The notes: generated from the sequence alone by a model not told the origin. DNA of 64,000 nucleotides from JBBQYD01 sp942493075 (GCA_942493075.1 OW818681.1:310001-374000); one strand, 5' to 3'; counted from the stretch's first letter, positions 42,222 through 51,087 are shown. Program-made: numbers and translations.

Positions 42222-42494
42222 CTCGGAATTCCACAATGGACGCCCTTTTGGAGGGGTATAACGTTAGGAACGAAATCACGGAATTTACAGTTTCCAAATG
42301 CGCGTTACACCCACAAGCTCTTATATGTAATGGATGGTGTTGGGGTGGAAATGGCCGACCACGTGACGGTAGATGCCGATTGGTTTCAAAAACTCTGAAG
42401 CCGCACACCTATGAGTGAAGAAGACCTCCCGCCAGCGGCAACTCTACACCGCAATTGACAATGGCGTCAGTTCGCCGCTAGAAGAAGCGTGTTT
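42222..42494. other. Short stretch without a recognised gene
   Basis: Only brief frames are present. A 15-codon frame starts near 42413. I see no repeat family here; it lies between the ImmA remnant and the right-hand 133-bp repeat. Confidence 0.4.
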
Positions 42495-42788
42495 ATGACC
42501 ATATTCCCAATCACGCCCCTTGTTCGCCGAGTGCAGTCATTAATCGTTGAGACCTTCGACGTTTCTGAGACAGCGGCCCAAGATTATGCTGCAGAGTTGG
42601 TCGCGCTTGCCGAAGGATGGGGCAGCCCGGAAAAGGCGGCATCGTTGGATTGGGCCTATCGCATCAGGAAGGATTTGGGAGCGAAACTGAAATGGCGTTC
42701 GGAAGCGGAGCGTCGGAAATTCGACGAAGAACAGCAGCAGAAGCACCAGGCTTATGAGTTTCTGATCCGAGGCCGGACGCAGGCCTAG
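42495..42788 (+). CDS. Small conserved-looking protein, target gene of R-M insertion
   Basis: The 97-aa protein has residues ~12-55 matching the left remnant at 38532, then a charged helical end (RKDLGAKLKWRSEAERRKFD). Family is unknown. It may still be expressed using ATG 42495 (or GTG 42489) brought by the insertion, since its own original 5' end seems to be at 38532. Confidence 0.6.
   Translation: MTIFPITPLVRRVQSLIVETFDVSETAAQDYAAELVALAEGWGSPEKAASLDWAYRIRKDLGAKLKWRSEAERRKFDEEQQQKHQAYEFLIRGRTQA
42523..42655 (+). repeat. 133-bp direct repeat, right end of R-M island
   Basis: This is the partner of 38575-38707 (125 of 133 bases identical). It lies within the 97-aa gene. Confidence 0.9.
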
Positions 42789-42817
42789 TCCAACGGCATG
42801 ACAGTCATTGTTGGGCT

Positions 42818-42849
42818 CAATTAAAGGAAGAGGCACTTTCCTTTAATTG
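42818..42849 (+). terminator. 12-bp perfect hairpin after the 97-aa gene
   Basis: CAATTAAAGGAA and TTCCTTTAATTG are separated by 8 nt, 30 bp past the stop. There is no clear T-run on the plus strand, so it may act as a processing or weak termination signal. Confidence 0.45.
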
Positions 42850-43030
42850 TGAAGCCTGAAATTAAAGGTTGTGTGGTCTGCGAAGGGTAGTAACCGCGCG
42901 ATCGCCACGCCTTTTACCAGTGATTCTCCTTCATCTGCGTTTATCGGCCAAATCGGTGGACCAGGGGTGTGATTAAAGTGGGAGCTGACGCTGCCAGAGC
43001 AAACCAGTAGGACCTTGGACATCTTCTAGT

Positions 43031-43110
43031 CTGTGGAGGTTTCGACATTCAGATGCGGATCGCCTCGCTCCTGTCCCAGCGGGACAGAAGATAAAAGCCC
43101 AATGCTTCAG
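43031..43110 (+). repeat. ~80-bp TGTCCC-type repeat (pair at 17868-17946)
   Basis: It contains CTCCTGTCCCAGCGGGACAG and GATAAAAGCCCAATGCTTCA. The same order of words is found at 17868-17946, and parts at 32262-32340 and 44745-44830. Confidence 0.7.
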
Positions 43111-43455
43111 CTTTGGGAAAACAACGCCCGAATCGGTCGTCCCCGCCAGGACTCAAGGGATCAATACGGCGCGAAATACCCAGCACTCCCGTGCCGGGCC
43201 AAAATGCGGTCGCCCTGTACAGGGGCTTCGGAGAGAGGATTCCTCGGTTGGATTCCCGTTCAGCCTCTGCAATGCGACTTCGACTGGTCCACCGCAACAG
43301 CCTAAAGAAATATCCGAATCCGGTAAGAGGCGTTTTCGGGGTTTTAGTTTGCGGCGCCGATAAAAAGGCACTCTAATCACCCGGACTAGCCGTCGGATGA
43401 GCAACGAAGCGTTTTCAAGTGCCTTGATAGACAAAGTACATGACGACGGAATCCT

Positions 43456-44439
43456 ATGGACAACTCTAATCGTCAGGCGGGATTGAGCGTGGAGCCGCGA
43501 AGTCGGTTTGCATACGGTCCACAATGGCCGCTCCTTCTCAAATTCTGGGTGGCGGCAATAGCGACGCTGGCTCTCACTGGTGTTCGGGTGATTCCTTTCG
43601 TAGTCGGCGTGGGGTTGGCGATACTTCCGCTGGCATTTGCGTTCATTGGCACTTTTCGCCGACTGCTTGTTCCAGGGTTTTTGGAACTCGGAGAAGAGAC
43701 TGTTTCGCTTTGCACGGGCTTTCTTCAGGCTCGGGTTGCACGGATTCCGTATAACGATATTGAGGACGCTTGGGAAGTAGTCAGGGGCAAGATGACCATC
43801 CTCACATTGAGAACCAAAGAACGCACCTTTGAGATTGTTTCAACTCTGCTGCCCGACGCGGGCAGCTATGCTGCTGTCAGAGATTTCATTAATTCACGTC
43901 TCACCCTAAGGGAGAAGAGCCGCGTGAGCCAATGCCAGCCGCCGGAACCCGGCAAATACTGCATTAAGTGCAGCTACGAGGGGAACGGGGAGATTTATGA
44001 TTCGAACGGCGAAGTTCGCTGGCGTTTCGAGACCCAACATTTCAACTCCCGCCCACGGTATCCGTATGGCCTTTTCCGGGTGCCCGACTTTGTTGTCTAT
44101 GCGAGGGATGGGATAGAGGCGTTCAGAATAAAGTTCCAGAAGAAATGGGCCCTGGCTCAGTTTGTGATGCTCGAAAATGGTTCGCCAGTGTGCACCATCA
44201 GACTGAGGAGTCCGCTGCGAAACAAATACACCCTTATGTTCGAGAACGCACAGAATTGGGTCTTTAAGATGCCGTTGTTCACCGTGCGTTTCAGAGGCCA
44301 TTCGGATTCGGGTAAAGATATGCAGGTTCGTATGAGGTCGCATAACGGCTGGTACGTGCTGGTTGACCCATCGGCGGATAATCCTCAGTTAGTCGCCGCT
44401 CTTGCGTTCCTTCATCGCGAGCGTCTCCGTTTCAGTTAA
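43456..44439 (+). CDS. Membrane protein with a possible LURP-one/tubby-like C-terminal domain
   Basis: The 327-aa protein has two hydrophobic spans (LKFWVAAIATLALTGVRVI, VVGVGLAILPLAFAFIGTF), then a PH-like part (LELGEETVSLCTGFLQARVA, IEDAWEVVRGKMTILTLRTK). The C-terminal half is rich in beta strands (GNGEIYDSNGEVRWRF, FKMPLFTVRFRGHSDSGKDM, NGWYVLVDPSADNPQLV) and resembles tubby/LURP-one folds. That likeness is tentative. No partner gene is adjacent. Confidence 0.62.
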   Translation: MDNSNRQAGLSVEPRSRFAYGPQWPLLLKFWVAAIATLALTGVRVIPFVVGVGLAILPLAFAFIGTFRRLLVPGFLELGEETVSLCTGFLQARVARIPYNDIEDAWEVVRGKMTILTLRTKERTFEIVSTLLPDAGSYAAVRDFINSRLTLREKSRVSQCQPPEPGKYCIKCSYEGNGEIYDSNGEVRWRFETQHFNSRPRYPYGLFRVPDFVVYARDGIEAFRIKFQKKWALAQFVMLENGSPVCTIRLRSPLRNKYTLMFENAQNWVFKMPLFTVRFRGHSDSGKDMQVRMRSHNGWYVLVDPSADNPQLVAALAFLHRERLRFS

Positions 44440-44836
44440 GGCCAGTTTGCCCGGCGCACGCACGCAGGCTTCTAGCCCACGAAGTGGGCGCCCGCAGATA
44501 GCCCAGCACGGCAGTGTTGGGATAACCGTTTGGATCAGTCATCGAAGCCCCGAAGTGGGCGGTCGACCATTGCTAGGCTGACCTTCATCAGACGGGATAA
44601 CGTCCTCCGCAACAACGACCGGAGCCAAACTCATCGTGGGGGCATATACCAGAGTGCCATCAAAGGCGTTGGCCTCAGCGCGGAGGAAAACAACGCCCGA
44701 ATCGGTCGTCCCAGCCGGGACTTGGCTTGCTTATAATGTCAAGCACCCAAAGCTGAAGCATTGGGCTTTTCTCATCTGCCCCTCCGGGGCATTGCCCCCC
44801 CCCAGGTGTCCCAGCGGAACACCTGACAATAGCCTA
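44440..44836. other. Gene-free region with repeats
   Basis: It contains AACAACGCCCGAATCGGTCG (about 44691), also near 43121. It also has AAAGCTGAAGCATTGGGCTT (about 44751), the reverse complement of the end of the TGTCCC-type repeat, and GGTGTCCCAGCGGAACACCT near 44803. No gene was seen. Confidence 0.5.
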
Positions 44837-45067
44837 TCAATAGAACAGCACGGAGAGGATAACTTCCCATGCGCGGTCGCCCCATTTGCCGCATGAATAG
44901 GCCAGTATCACCGCGAAGAGCACAGTGAACCCGGCCAACTTCCAGCCTCCCAGATCAAACCACCACGCTCCAGTGCACACGCCAGCGACGGCGCCGAATA
45001 CCATGCCACTCCAGAAATGCGTCGCGAAGTGGTGCGGACCCAGAATATAGCTATCGCGCTTTCTCAT
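44837..45067 (-). CDS. Small two-span membrane protein
   Basis: The 76-aa protein has two hydrophobic segments (WSGMVFGAVAGVCTGAWWFD, LAGFTVLFAVILAYSCGKWG) and a charged start (MRKRDSYILGPHH). There is no family match by eye. It is accepted because membrane topology and composition look real and the start is not inside a repeat. Confidence is limited by its length. Confidence 0.45.
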   Translation of the reverse strand: MRKRDSYILGPHHFATHFWSGMVFGAVAGVCTGAWWFDLGGWKLAGFTVLFAVILAYSCGKWGDRAWEVILSVLFY

Positions 45068-45268
45068 GCTGTGCTGGGATATTCTCGCGCCAAAGGACCA
45101 CGGGCAGCAATTACAAGAGTCCGCTCCGATTGGAACCGGGTCCCGGATTCAGCTCCTCTCTGTTCATCAGCGTAATCTGCGGACCTTCTTTGGGTTGGCT
45201 GGCGAATGGCAATGATAAGGGCCTCTGAAGAAGGAGAATACGAAAGTGGAAATGGCCCTGATAAAAAG

Positions 45269-45345
45269 TGGCGGGAGCGGCGGGGCTCGAACCCGTAACC
45301 TCTGCCGTGACAGGGCAGCGCTCTAACCAATTGAGCTACGCCCCC
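45269..45345 (-). tRNA. tRNA-Asp (GTC)
   Basis: The 77-nt gene has acceptor arms GGGGGCG and CGCTCCC with a G-U pair, T8 A9, D arm GCTCAATTGGTTAGAGC, anticodon stem CTGCC/GGCAG around loop CTGTCAC (anticodon GTC), T-loop GGTTCGAGCC, discriminator G and an encoded CCA. G73 agrees with tRNA-Asp identity. Any protein frame across it is spurious. Confidence 0.95.
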
Positions 45346-45954
45346 GCACTAAGGGCAGGTGAAGCTAAGTAATTGCCGCCCCTGCGTCAAGCGGAACCAC
45401 CGAAAATTCAAAAAAAGATGTCCGAGCAGCAGACGCCAAGGAGGTGGGGGTGGGGAACCCCGCTGAAGAAACGTACCGCTGCCCGAACTGATAAACCTTA
45501 GGACACTGCCATTGAGATTGTCAACTCTAATGCAGGCACTTATTCATAAGAAGTCACAGACGCATGACTAATGACCGGTAGTCGCCAGAAAGCACCTCGG
45601 GGAAAGGGCATGAGCAGTGCCTTCAGGACCAGAATGTCCATCAGACATAGAAACCTCAATTCGCCCGTCGGCATGGTCAGTTTCTCGCGGTTAGCCGTTA
45701 TCGCCTCTCGAATTACGCGGAACGCCTGGTTGGGACCCGTTCGTCATCGTGTCTCGTTCCAAGACACGGGAATAACAGATAGGACGTGCTTTAGGTGGGA
45801 GCGGTCCTTGACTTCACCTTGTTTTACAGACATAACCGAATGGGACCCCGCAGTGTCGCAATTTTGCGGCTATCGCGGCAAATTTGGTGCCGAACGTGCT
45901 ACTCAGGGGTTATACTATGGTTTCCAACCGGTTGCCGAGAAAGTCATTTAGACC
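45346..45954. other. Gene-free stretch between tRNA-Asp and hybrid kinase
   Basis: No convincing gene is visible. A 126-codon plus-strand frame (45571-45951) has no recognisable features and unusual composition. The region probably carries promoters for the tRNA and the kinase operon. A CGTGTCTCGTTCCAAGACAC near-palindrome lies at about 45749. Confidence 0.4.
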
Positions 45955-48447
45955 ATGACAGGAGCGATGAGTTTGCCACCTGCCAGAGTTCTGGTGGTCG
46001 AAGACGACATGCGAATGCGTGACGTGCTGGCCGCGCTTTTGCAGGATGCCCACACGGATATCTCCAGGGCGCGCACGGTGGAGGAAGCTCTCGAAGTCGT
46101 TCGCCAGGGATCACTTGATCTGATTCTGTTAGACCTCGGATTGCCCGGGATCAATGGGTTCGAGTTGCTGAAGTCTCTCAAGGCTGATCCGCAGACTGAG
46201 ATGATCCCGGTGATCGTGCTTACGGCATGGAACAGCACGGTAGATAAACTGCGAGGATTTGAATTAGGGGCTTCGGATTACCTGACCAAACCTTTTGAAC
46301 CGGCCGAGCTGCGCGCCCGTGTTTGTGCGGTGCTGCGCGCCAAGCGCTTGCAGGACCAGTTGACGCATGCAAACCGTGAGTTGGTCGCGGCGCGCCTGGT
46401 GGCTGAAAATGCCGCGCGAGCCAAAGCCGATTTTCTGGCCAACATGAGCCACGAGATCCGGACGCCAATGAACGGCATCATTTCGATGACGGGCCTGCTC
46501 CGTGAGACTCCGTTGACCTCTGAGCAGCACGGTTACGTAGAGACCATCTATGCCAGCGGCGAATCGTTGCTAACCATCATCAACGACATTCTGGATTTCT
46601 CGAAGATCGAATCCGGCAAGCTGGAGTTGGAAAGCCAGCCGTTTAACCTGCGCCACTGTCTGGATGAGACTCTGGATTTGCTTGCAGCAAAGGCGGACGA
46701 GAAGGGCCTGGAACTCGCTTATGAGGTTGAGGAGAACTTGCCTGACCAGTTCCTGGGAGACGTCACCCGGGTGCGGCAGGTGCTCGTCAACCTGCTGGGC
46801 AATGGCCTTAAGTTTACTCCTCAAGGGGAGGTTACCATTACGGTTACCGGCACAGCGCCGCCTTCCCCGGGCGGTGCCTGGCATTTGCATTTTGTCGTGC
46901 GTGATACGGGTATTGGCATACCGGTGGACCGGTTAGCCAGGCTGTTCAAATCATTCAGCCAGGCGGACGCATCGACAACACGTCAATACGGCGGCACGGG
47001 TCTCGGGCTTGCCATCAGTAAGAGCTTGGTGGAAGCGATGGGGGGAAAGATGTGGGTGGAGAGTGTGCCCCAGAAGGGCTCGCAATTCCATTTCACACTC
47101 ATGGTGCACAGTCCGAGTGCTAGAGCACCTGCAAGAGCATCTTTTGCCAGCGCGGGTGTGAGTGTGTTGGTCGTCGATGATAATGCGACAATCTGCCGAT
47201 TGCTAAGCGCACAGTTGCGCCGATGGGGCATGAAGCCAAAAGCAACCCAGCACGTTGCTGAAGCGATTGCCTGGTTACGCGCCGGAGAAAGTTTTGACGC
47301 CGGGCTTATAGATTTTCGGATGCCCGGCATGGACGGTCTCGCGGCCGCTCAAGAAATTCGCAAGCTGCCTCAAGGCCAGTTCCCGCTGATTCTCATTCAC
47401 GGGTTTCGGATGCATCCCGAGCAAAAGGATCTGGCAGGGTTGATATTTGGAGCATGCGTATCGAAGCCCTTGAAGATAGCCGCGCTGGAAGAGGCGCTTG
47501 CCCGCGTGCTATCCGGGCGCAGGGCGACGGCCTCCAAACCCGTAACAGCCCCGGCATGTCCAGCGACTGCTCAAGCCCCAGCCAAGCCCGCTGATGCCTT
47601 GGCGGTCCGGTTGCCTTTGCGTGTGTTGCTATGTGACGACAACATCATTAATCAAAAGGTAGCGCTGCGTCTCCTGCAACAATTAGGCTATAAGGCTGAT
47701 TCCGCCAATCACGGTCGTGAGGCTTTGACGGCGCTTGATTCGCATCCTTATGACCTGGTGTTCATGGATGTCATGATGCCCGAAATGGGCGGCTACGAGG
47801 CCACGCAGATTATCCGCGAACGTCAAAAGCTCAAAGACCAGCATCCCACCTATAAGGACCAGATTATCGTTGTGGCCATGACGGCCAGCGCCATGCAGGG
47901 GGATCGCGAGAAATGCTTGGCCGCAGGCATGGATGATTATCTTGCCAAACCCGTGCGTCTGGAGGACGTCCGCTCCCTGATCGAGAAATGGGCGCCAAGT
48001 TTCAGCGCTAAAACCGCTGCGAGCGAAACGGCGGCGCCGGTTTCCAGCAAGACCCGGGATGCCGCGCCCGCGGTTCCGCCTGTGGACCTTGAGCGCCTGA
48101 AAGAGTTCACCGAGAACAATCTTGACAGCCTCCGCGAGTTGATCGCGCTGTACATGGATCAAACGGGGCAGCAGTTCGCAGAGCTTAAGATCGCGGTGGA
48201 GGAGGGGGCCCCGGTCAAGATCCGGCAACTGGCGCATAGCTGCGCTGGTGCCAGCGCAACGTGCGGCATGGTGCGGTTGGTTCCCATCCTCCGCGAACTG
48301 GAACGGCAAGGTGCTCATAATGCTCTAAGCAACCCGCGTGCGCTCTATGATCAGGCCACAGCCGAGCTGCACGAGATTCAAAAGTTCCTGGAACCGCACC
48401 TGGCATATGAAACGGGCCAGCCTGCAACCGAAACCCTGAAGTTATGA
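45955..48447 (+). CDS. Hybrid sensor histidine kinase (REC-HisKA-HATPase-REC-REC-HPt)
   Basis: The 830-aa cytoplasmic phosphorelay protein has no membrane span. Order: receiver with Asp60 (LILLDLGLPG), HisKA with His166 (NMSHEIRTPMNG), HATPase (NLLGNGLKFT, DTGIGIP, GGTGLGLAI), receiver 2 with Asp453 (GLIDFRMPG), receiver 3 with Asp605 (LVFMDVMMPE) and HPt with His761 (LAHSCAGAS). The leading receiver makes the kinase itself a target of another kinase. It overlaps the next gene by ATGA. The output is not visible nearby. Confidence 0.93.
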   Translation: MTGAMSLPPARVLVVEDDMRMRDVLAALLQDAHTDISRARTVEEALEVVRQGSLDLILLDLGLPGINGFELLKSLKADPQTEMIPVIVLTAWNSTVDKLRGFELGASDYLTKPFEPAELRARVCAVLRAKRLQDQLTHANRELVAARLVAENAARAKADFLANMSHEIRTPMNGIISMTGLLRETPLTSEQHGYVETIYASGESLLTIINDILDFSKIESGKLELESQPFNLRHCLDETLDLLAAKADEKGLELAYEVEENLPDQFLGDVTRVRQVLVNLLGNGLKFTPQGEVTITVTGTAPPSPGGAWHLHFVVRDTGIGIPVDRLARLFKSFSQADASTTRQYGGTGLGLAISKSLVEAMGGKMWVESVPQKGSQFHFTLMVHSPSARAPARASFASAGVSVLVVDDNATICRLLSAQLRRWGMKPKATQHVAEAIAWLRAGESFDAGLIDFRMPGMDGLAAAQEIRKLPQGQFPLILIHGFRMHPEQKDLAGLIFGACVSKPLKIAALEEALARVLSGRRATASKPVTAPACPATAQAPAKPADALAVRLPLRVLLCDDNIINQKVALRLLQQLGYKADSANHGREALTALDSHPYDLVFMDVMMPEMGGYEATQIIRERQKLKDQHPTYKDQIIVVAMTASAMQGDREKCLAAGMDDYLAKPVRLEDVRSLIEKWAPSFSAKTAASETAAPVSSKTRDAAPAVPPVDLERLKEFTENNLDSLRELIALYMDQTGQQFAELKIAVEEGAPVKIRQLAHSCAGASATCGMVRLVPILRELERQGAHNALSNPRALYDQATAELHEIQKFLEPHLAYETGQPATETLKL

Positions 48448-49190
48448 ATGAGGTTCTGCTCATCGACGAGAACGACAACTCCAAGGAACTCTTCCAAGAG
48501 GCTTTCGCACAGTTGCGAGCTCGTCACCAGGAGTTGGTGCGCGCCGATTCGGAGACTGCCCGCCAAGCGGTCGCTGGCGAAATGGAGAAATCCTGCCGCG
48601 CTTTCGCGAACACACTGCGTGTTTCCGGTTTGCCGGCTGCCTGCCGCCTCGCCGAGGCCGCCGCTATCCTGATGGGCGACATTGTGGAAAGACCCAGAGA
48701 CGTTGGGGCGGAGACGCTGCGCACAGCTGCGCAGGTCATCGACTTTCTCCAGACCGTCTGCCAGGCCGGCAAGTCCGGCAATAGATGCGATCCGGGCTCA
48801 GGAGCGATTCTTGTGGTCGATGACGAGCCGATCTCCCGACGTGCGGTTTCGGCCTCACTGGAACGAGTGGGGTTGAAGAGCACCGCCGTCCACCAGCCTT
48901 CCATGGCGCTGGCGCTCCTTCAGGATAACGCATTCGACCTCGTGGTGCTGGATATCAGCATGCCGGAAATGACAGGGTTCGAGGTGTGCACTGGCATGAG
49001 AGCGCTGCCTAAAAATGCCAAAACTCCGGTGATATTCGTTACGGGTTTTAACCGGTTGGAGAATAAAGCAGCCTCGATGACCAGCGGTGCGGCTGACATG
49101 ATAGGGAAGCCCTTTCGCCATGCGGAATTCGGCGTGCGCGCCTTGCTACCTATCATGCGCACAAGGCTCACTTCCGGCTCAAACCCTTAA
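48444..49190 (+). CDS. HPt-like/receiver protein coupled to the hybrid kinase
   Basis: This 248-aa protein is coupled by ATGA to the kinase gene. Residues ~20-110 look like an HPt four-helix bundle, but the phosphorylatable position reads ANTLR where AHTLK would be usual, so the His appears to be Asn. Residues ~122-240 are a receiver (ILVVDDEPISRRAV, Asp170 in LVVLDISMPEM, VIFVTGF, MIGKPFRH). It probably receives phosphate from the kinase, while the HPt-like part may serve only for docking. Confidence 0.82.
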   Translation: MNEVLLIDENDNSKELFQEAFAQLRARHQELVRADSETARQAVAGEMEKSCRAFANTLRVSGLPAACRLAEAAAILMGDIVERPRDVGAETLRTAAQVIDFLQTVCQAGKSGNRCDPGSGAILVVDDEPISRRAVSASLERVGLKSTAVHQPSMALALLQDNAFDLVVLDISMPEMTGFEVCTGMRALPKNAKTPVIFVTGFNRLENKAASMTSGAADMIGKPFRHAEFGVRALLPIMRTRLTSGSNP

Positions 49191-49259
49191 GCTCGAGCCG
49201 GACCACAGCTTTCAGTGCGTGACCCAATCACGCGATTTACCGCATGGTGAATCAGCGTC

Positions 49260-50045
49260 TCACACCTGCGAGTAGTCCGCTGCGATCAGCGGCAGATTCG
49301 TGATGTTGCTTAGAATTGTTTTGTCACTGTATTCGGGCATTCCGCTGATCCGTTTCCATTCTGGATGTGCGACGAATTTCTTCCAGGCGGCTTCCTGCTC
49401 ACCCATGCTCTTGAACGCGAGCATATAGGTCAAGTTAGGCATCTTCGATCCGATAATCGTCTGGCCGAAAAACACCGGGTTGAGTCCCGATTCGCGGAAC
49501 AGTTTGATTTCTCCGGCTTCGTTGAACATCTCGATCTTCTTCAAACCCTGCATGACACCCGGGCTCTCATAAATGCGTAGCTGGAAGACGCGTCCGGGGG
49601 TGAGCACCGGTGTTTCGATTTTAGGCATCCCCTCGAAGGCGATCATCAACGAGCTTTCAATCCGCGCAAACGCCGGGGCGCTCGCCGGGGCTCCCAGAAA
49701 TTCGGCAGCCCCAGCGACAAAGCTGGAATCCTCGGCCAGCCTGGAGCCGAGTTCGGCAACAGCCTGCATGGAGGGGTAGCGCATTAAGACATAGATGGGA
49801 CTGATCCCTTTGCTGGGATAGAAAACTCCAACGGGTTTCATGCCCAGCCGGTTGAGGGCGGGAATGGCGGCTTCTTTGAAGAAGCTATCGAGCAGTTTCT
49901 TTTGCCGCTCGTTTTCAACCGTGAACTGCCGCAGTTCGTAATAATCGCGGCCGGTTTCAGAGCTGCCGTTAGCGGCGTGGGTTGGAGAAGCCATGGCGGT
50001 CAAACCGGCAGCCCCGGAAAGCGTGAGAAAATGTCTTCGGTTCAT
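49260..50045 (-). CDS. NIPSNAP-family protein with Tat signal
   Basis: The 261-aa protein begins MNRRHFLTLSGAAGLTAMAS, a twin-arginine signal with a cleavage site near HAANG. Two NIPSNAP halves follow (YYELRQFTVENERQKKLLDS; VFQLRIYESPGVMQGLKKIE), a ferredoxin-like dimeric fold. The last part has NLTYMLAFKSMGEQEAAWKK and WKRISGMPEYSDK. The bacterial function is unknown; such proteins are common in Verrucomicrobia and planctomycetes. Confidence 0.87.
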   Translation of the reverse strand: MNRRHFLTLSGAAGLTAMASPTHAANGSSETGRDYYELRQFTVENERQKKLLDSFFKEAAIPALNRLGMKPVGVFYPSKGISPIYVLMRYPSMQAVAELGSRLAEDSSFVAGAAEFLGAPASAPAFARIESSLMIAFEGMPKIETPVLTPGRVFQLRIYESPGVMQGLKKIEMFNEAGEIKLFRESGLNPVFFGQTIIGSKMPNLTYMLAFKSMGEQEAAWKKFVAHPEWKRISGMPEYSDKTILSNITNLPLIAADYSQV

Positions 50046-50236
50046 GATTTATTGACCAGGACTATACCAGAGGGTTGACGAAGTGTCACCCAATGGTTCT
50101 GGTGGCGCTTTCCACAGATGACGCAGATTACCGCAGATGGAAAACGTGGTGAGTGACTCGGTGCGATGAGACGCAGTGTTCCCCCTAAAGAACACCTGGT
50201 TAGCATCTACGAGGAGGGCGAGTTGTCACGAGACGC

Positions 50237-50261
50237 AACTATCCGGAGATTCCGGATAGTT
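50237..50261. repeat. Perfect 11-bp hairpin (first of a pair)
   Basis: AACTATCCGGA-gat-TCCGGATAGTT. The partner hairpin lies 29 bp further on and also begins with AACT and ends with AGTT. Confidence 0.7.
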
Positions 50262-50290
50262 CGAGCAGAGGCAGAGTTGCAGGGAGCGGC

Positions 50291-50315
50291 AACTTGTAAG
50301 GAATACTTACAAGTT
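50291..50315. repeat. Perfect 10-bp hairpin (second of a pair)
   Basis: AACTTGTAAG-gaata-CTTACAAGTT. Both hairpins span 25 bp. They might be a bipartite binding site or the ends of a small mobile element. Confidence 0.7.
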
Positions 50316-50415
50316 CAACTGGAAGGGGCTTTCTGACCATTCGGGCCTATCTGTGAAATCTGCGGATCTTCCCCCGTCCGTATCCACAGATTACCGCAGA
50401 TGGGAAACGCGGGTT

Positions 50416-51087
50416 CTACGCTTTGCGCTTCTTCCGAATCTCCGCCACCAGAAACCGGATGAGACGGTGCAGACGACCTTCAATATCCACCGTCTCCAGT
50501 ATCTCCTGCCGCTCGCGGCCACCTGGCAGCACGGCGCAGGAAACCAGGTCCGCAGCCTGCTCCGGGTTCGTAAGTTCATCCAGGTAAGACAGGATTTCCG
50601 TGGGAGAGAATCCCGCGGCCGGTTCTGCTGGCGAGTCGCCGCTTTTATTGGCGATAGCTGGAAATGGGAAAGGCAATCCCAAGGCGAGTCGCTCCTTTAG
50701 CAGGGATTTAACCTTGGCAACGAGTACATCCACACGGGTGGAATCGCAAGGAGGTGTAGTCAACGGGCGGATTTTCTGAATCCGATAGGGTTTGTAGCGA
50801 ACAGCAGATTCCAGTTCTACGCGGGCCAGACCCTGTAAAATCAGGTGGGATGTGCCGTCCCGATGGGACACTGACACTCGGATCAACCCCAGCCCAGCAA
50901 TGGGAGAAGGGCTCTCGCGTGATACCCCCGGTTTCTGCATCGCCACGGTAAACATACGGTGAGAATGCAGTGCATCCGCCAGCATTTGGCGGTAGCGAGG
51001 CTCGAAGATATAAAGCGGCAATAACGCTTGCGGGAACAGAGTCACGTTCGGCAACGTCATTACCGGCACTTCACGCGGCAATTTCAT
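50416..51087 (-). CDS. Lon substrate-binding-domain (LonSB) protein
   Basis: The 223-aa protein has the PUA-like LON domain: REVPVMTLPNVTLFPQALLP, LYIFEPRYRQMLADAL, GLGLIRVSVSHRDGTSHLIL, then a helical C-terminus with EILETVDIEGRLHRLIRFLV. It lacks the AAA and protease parts of Lon. Stand-alone LonSB proteins are widespread and their function is not established. It reads toward the hairpin region at 50.2 kb. Confidence 0.9.
   Translation of the reverse strand: MKLPREVPVMTLPNVTLFPQALLPLYIFEPRYRQMLADALHSHRMFTVAMQKPGVSRESPSPIAGLGLIRVSVSHRDGTSHLILQGLARVELESAVRYKPYRIQKIRPLTTPPCDSTRVDVLVAKVKSLLKERLALGLPFPFPAIANKSGDSPAEPAAGFSPTEILSYLDELTNPEQAADLVSCAVLPGGRERQEILETVDIEGRLHRLIRFLVAEIRKKRKA

Larger units (their letters stand above)
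42790..43455. other. Gene-free region with repeats
   Basis: After the hairpin there is a partial CATCTGCG element (about 42930-42975) and the TGTCCC-type repeat from 43031. The AACAACGCCCGAATCGGTCG segment near 43121 recurs near 44691. The small open frames of 80-90 codons here follow the repeat sequence and are not credible. Confidence 0.5.
50046..50415. other. Gene-free region with hairpins and CGCAGATG repeats
   Basis: Partial CGCAGATG elements lie at about 50112-50141 and 50345-50403. Between them are two perfect hairpins (50237-50261 and 50291-50315). No coding frame is credible. Confidence 0.55.

Noticed and set aside
38026..42788. Prophage or transposon as carrier of the R-M module
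   Set aside because: No integrase, transposase or phage structural gene is visible, and there are no terminal inverted repeats; only the 133-bp direct repeats frame it.
43033..43305. Overlapping 80-90 codon frames on both strands
   Set aside because: They follow a dispersed repeat that recurs elsewhere; neither strand looks like a protein.
45064..45330. 88-codon minus-strand frame
   Set aside because: It overlaps the tRNA-Asp gene and has no family features.
45571..45951. 126-codon plus-strand frame before the hybrid kinase
   Set aside because: Composition is unusual and there are no domains or hydrophobic pattern; I treat it as chance.
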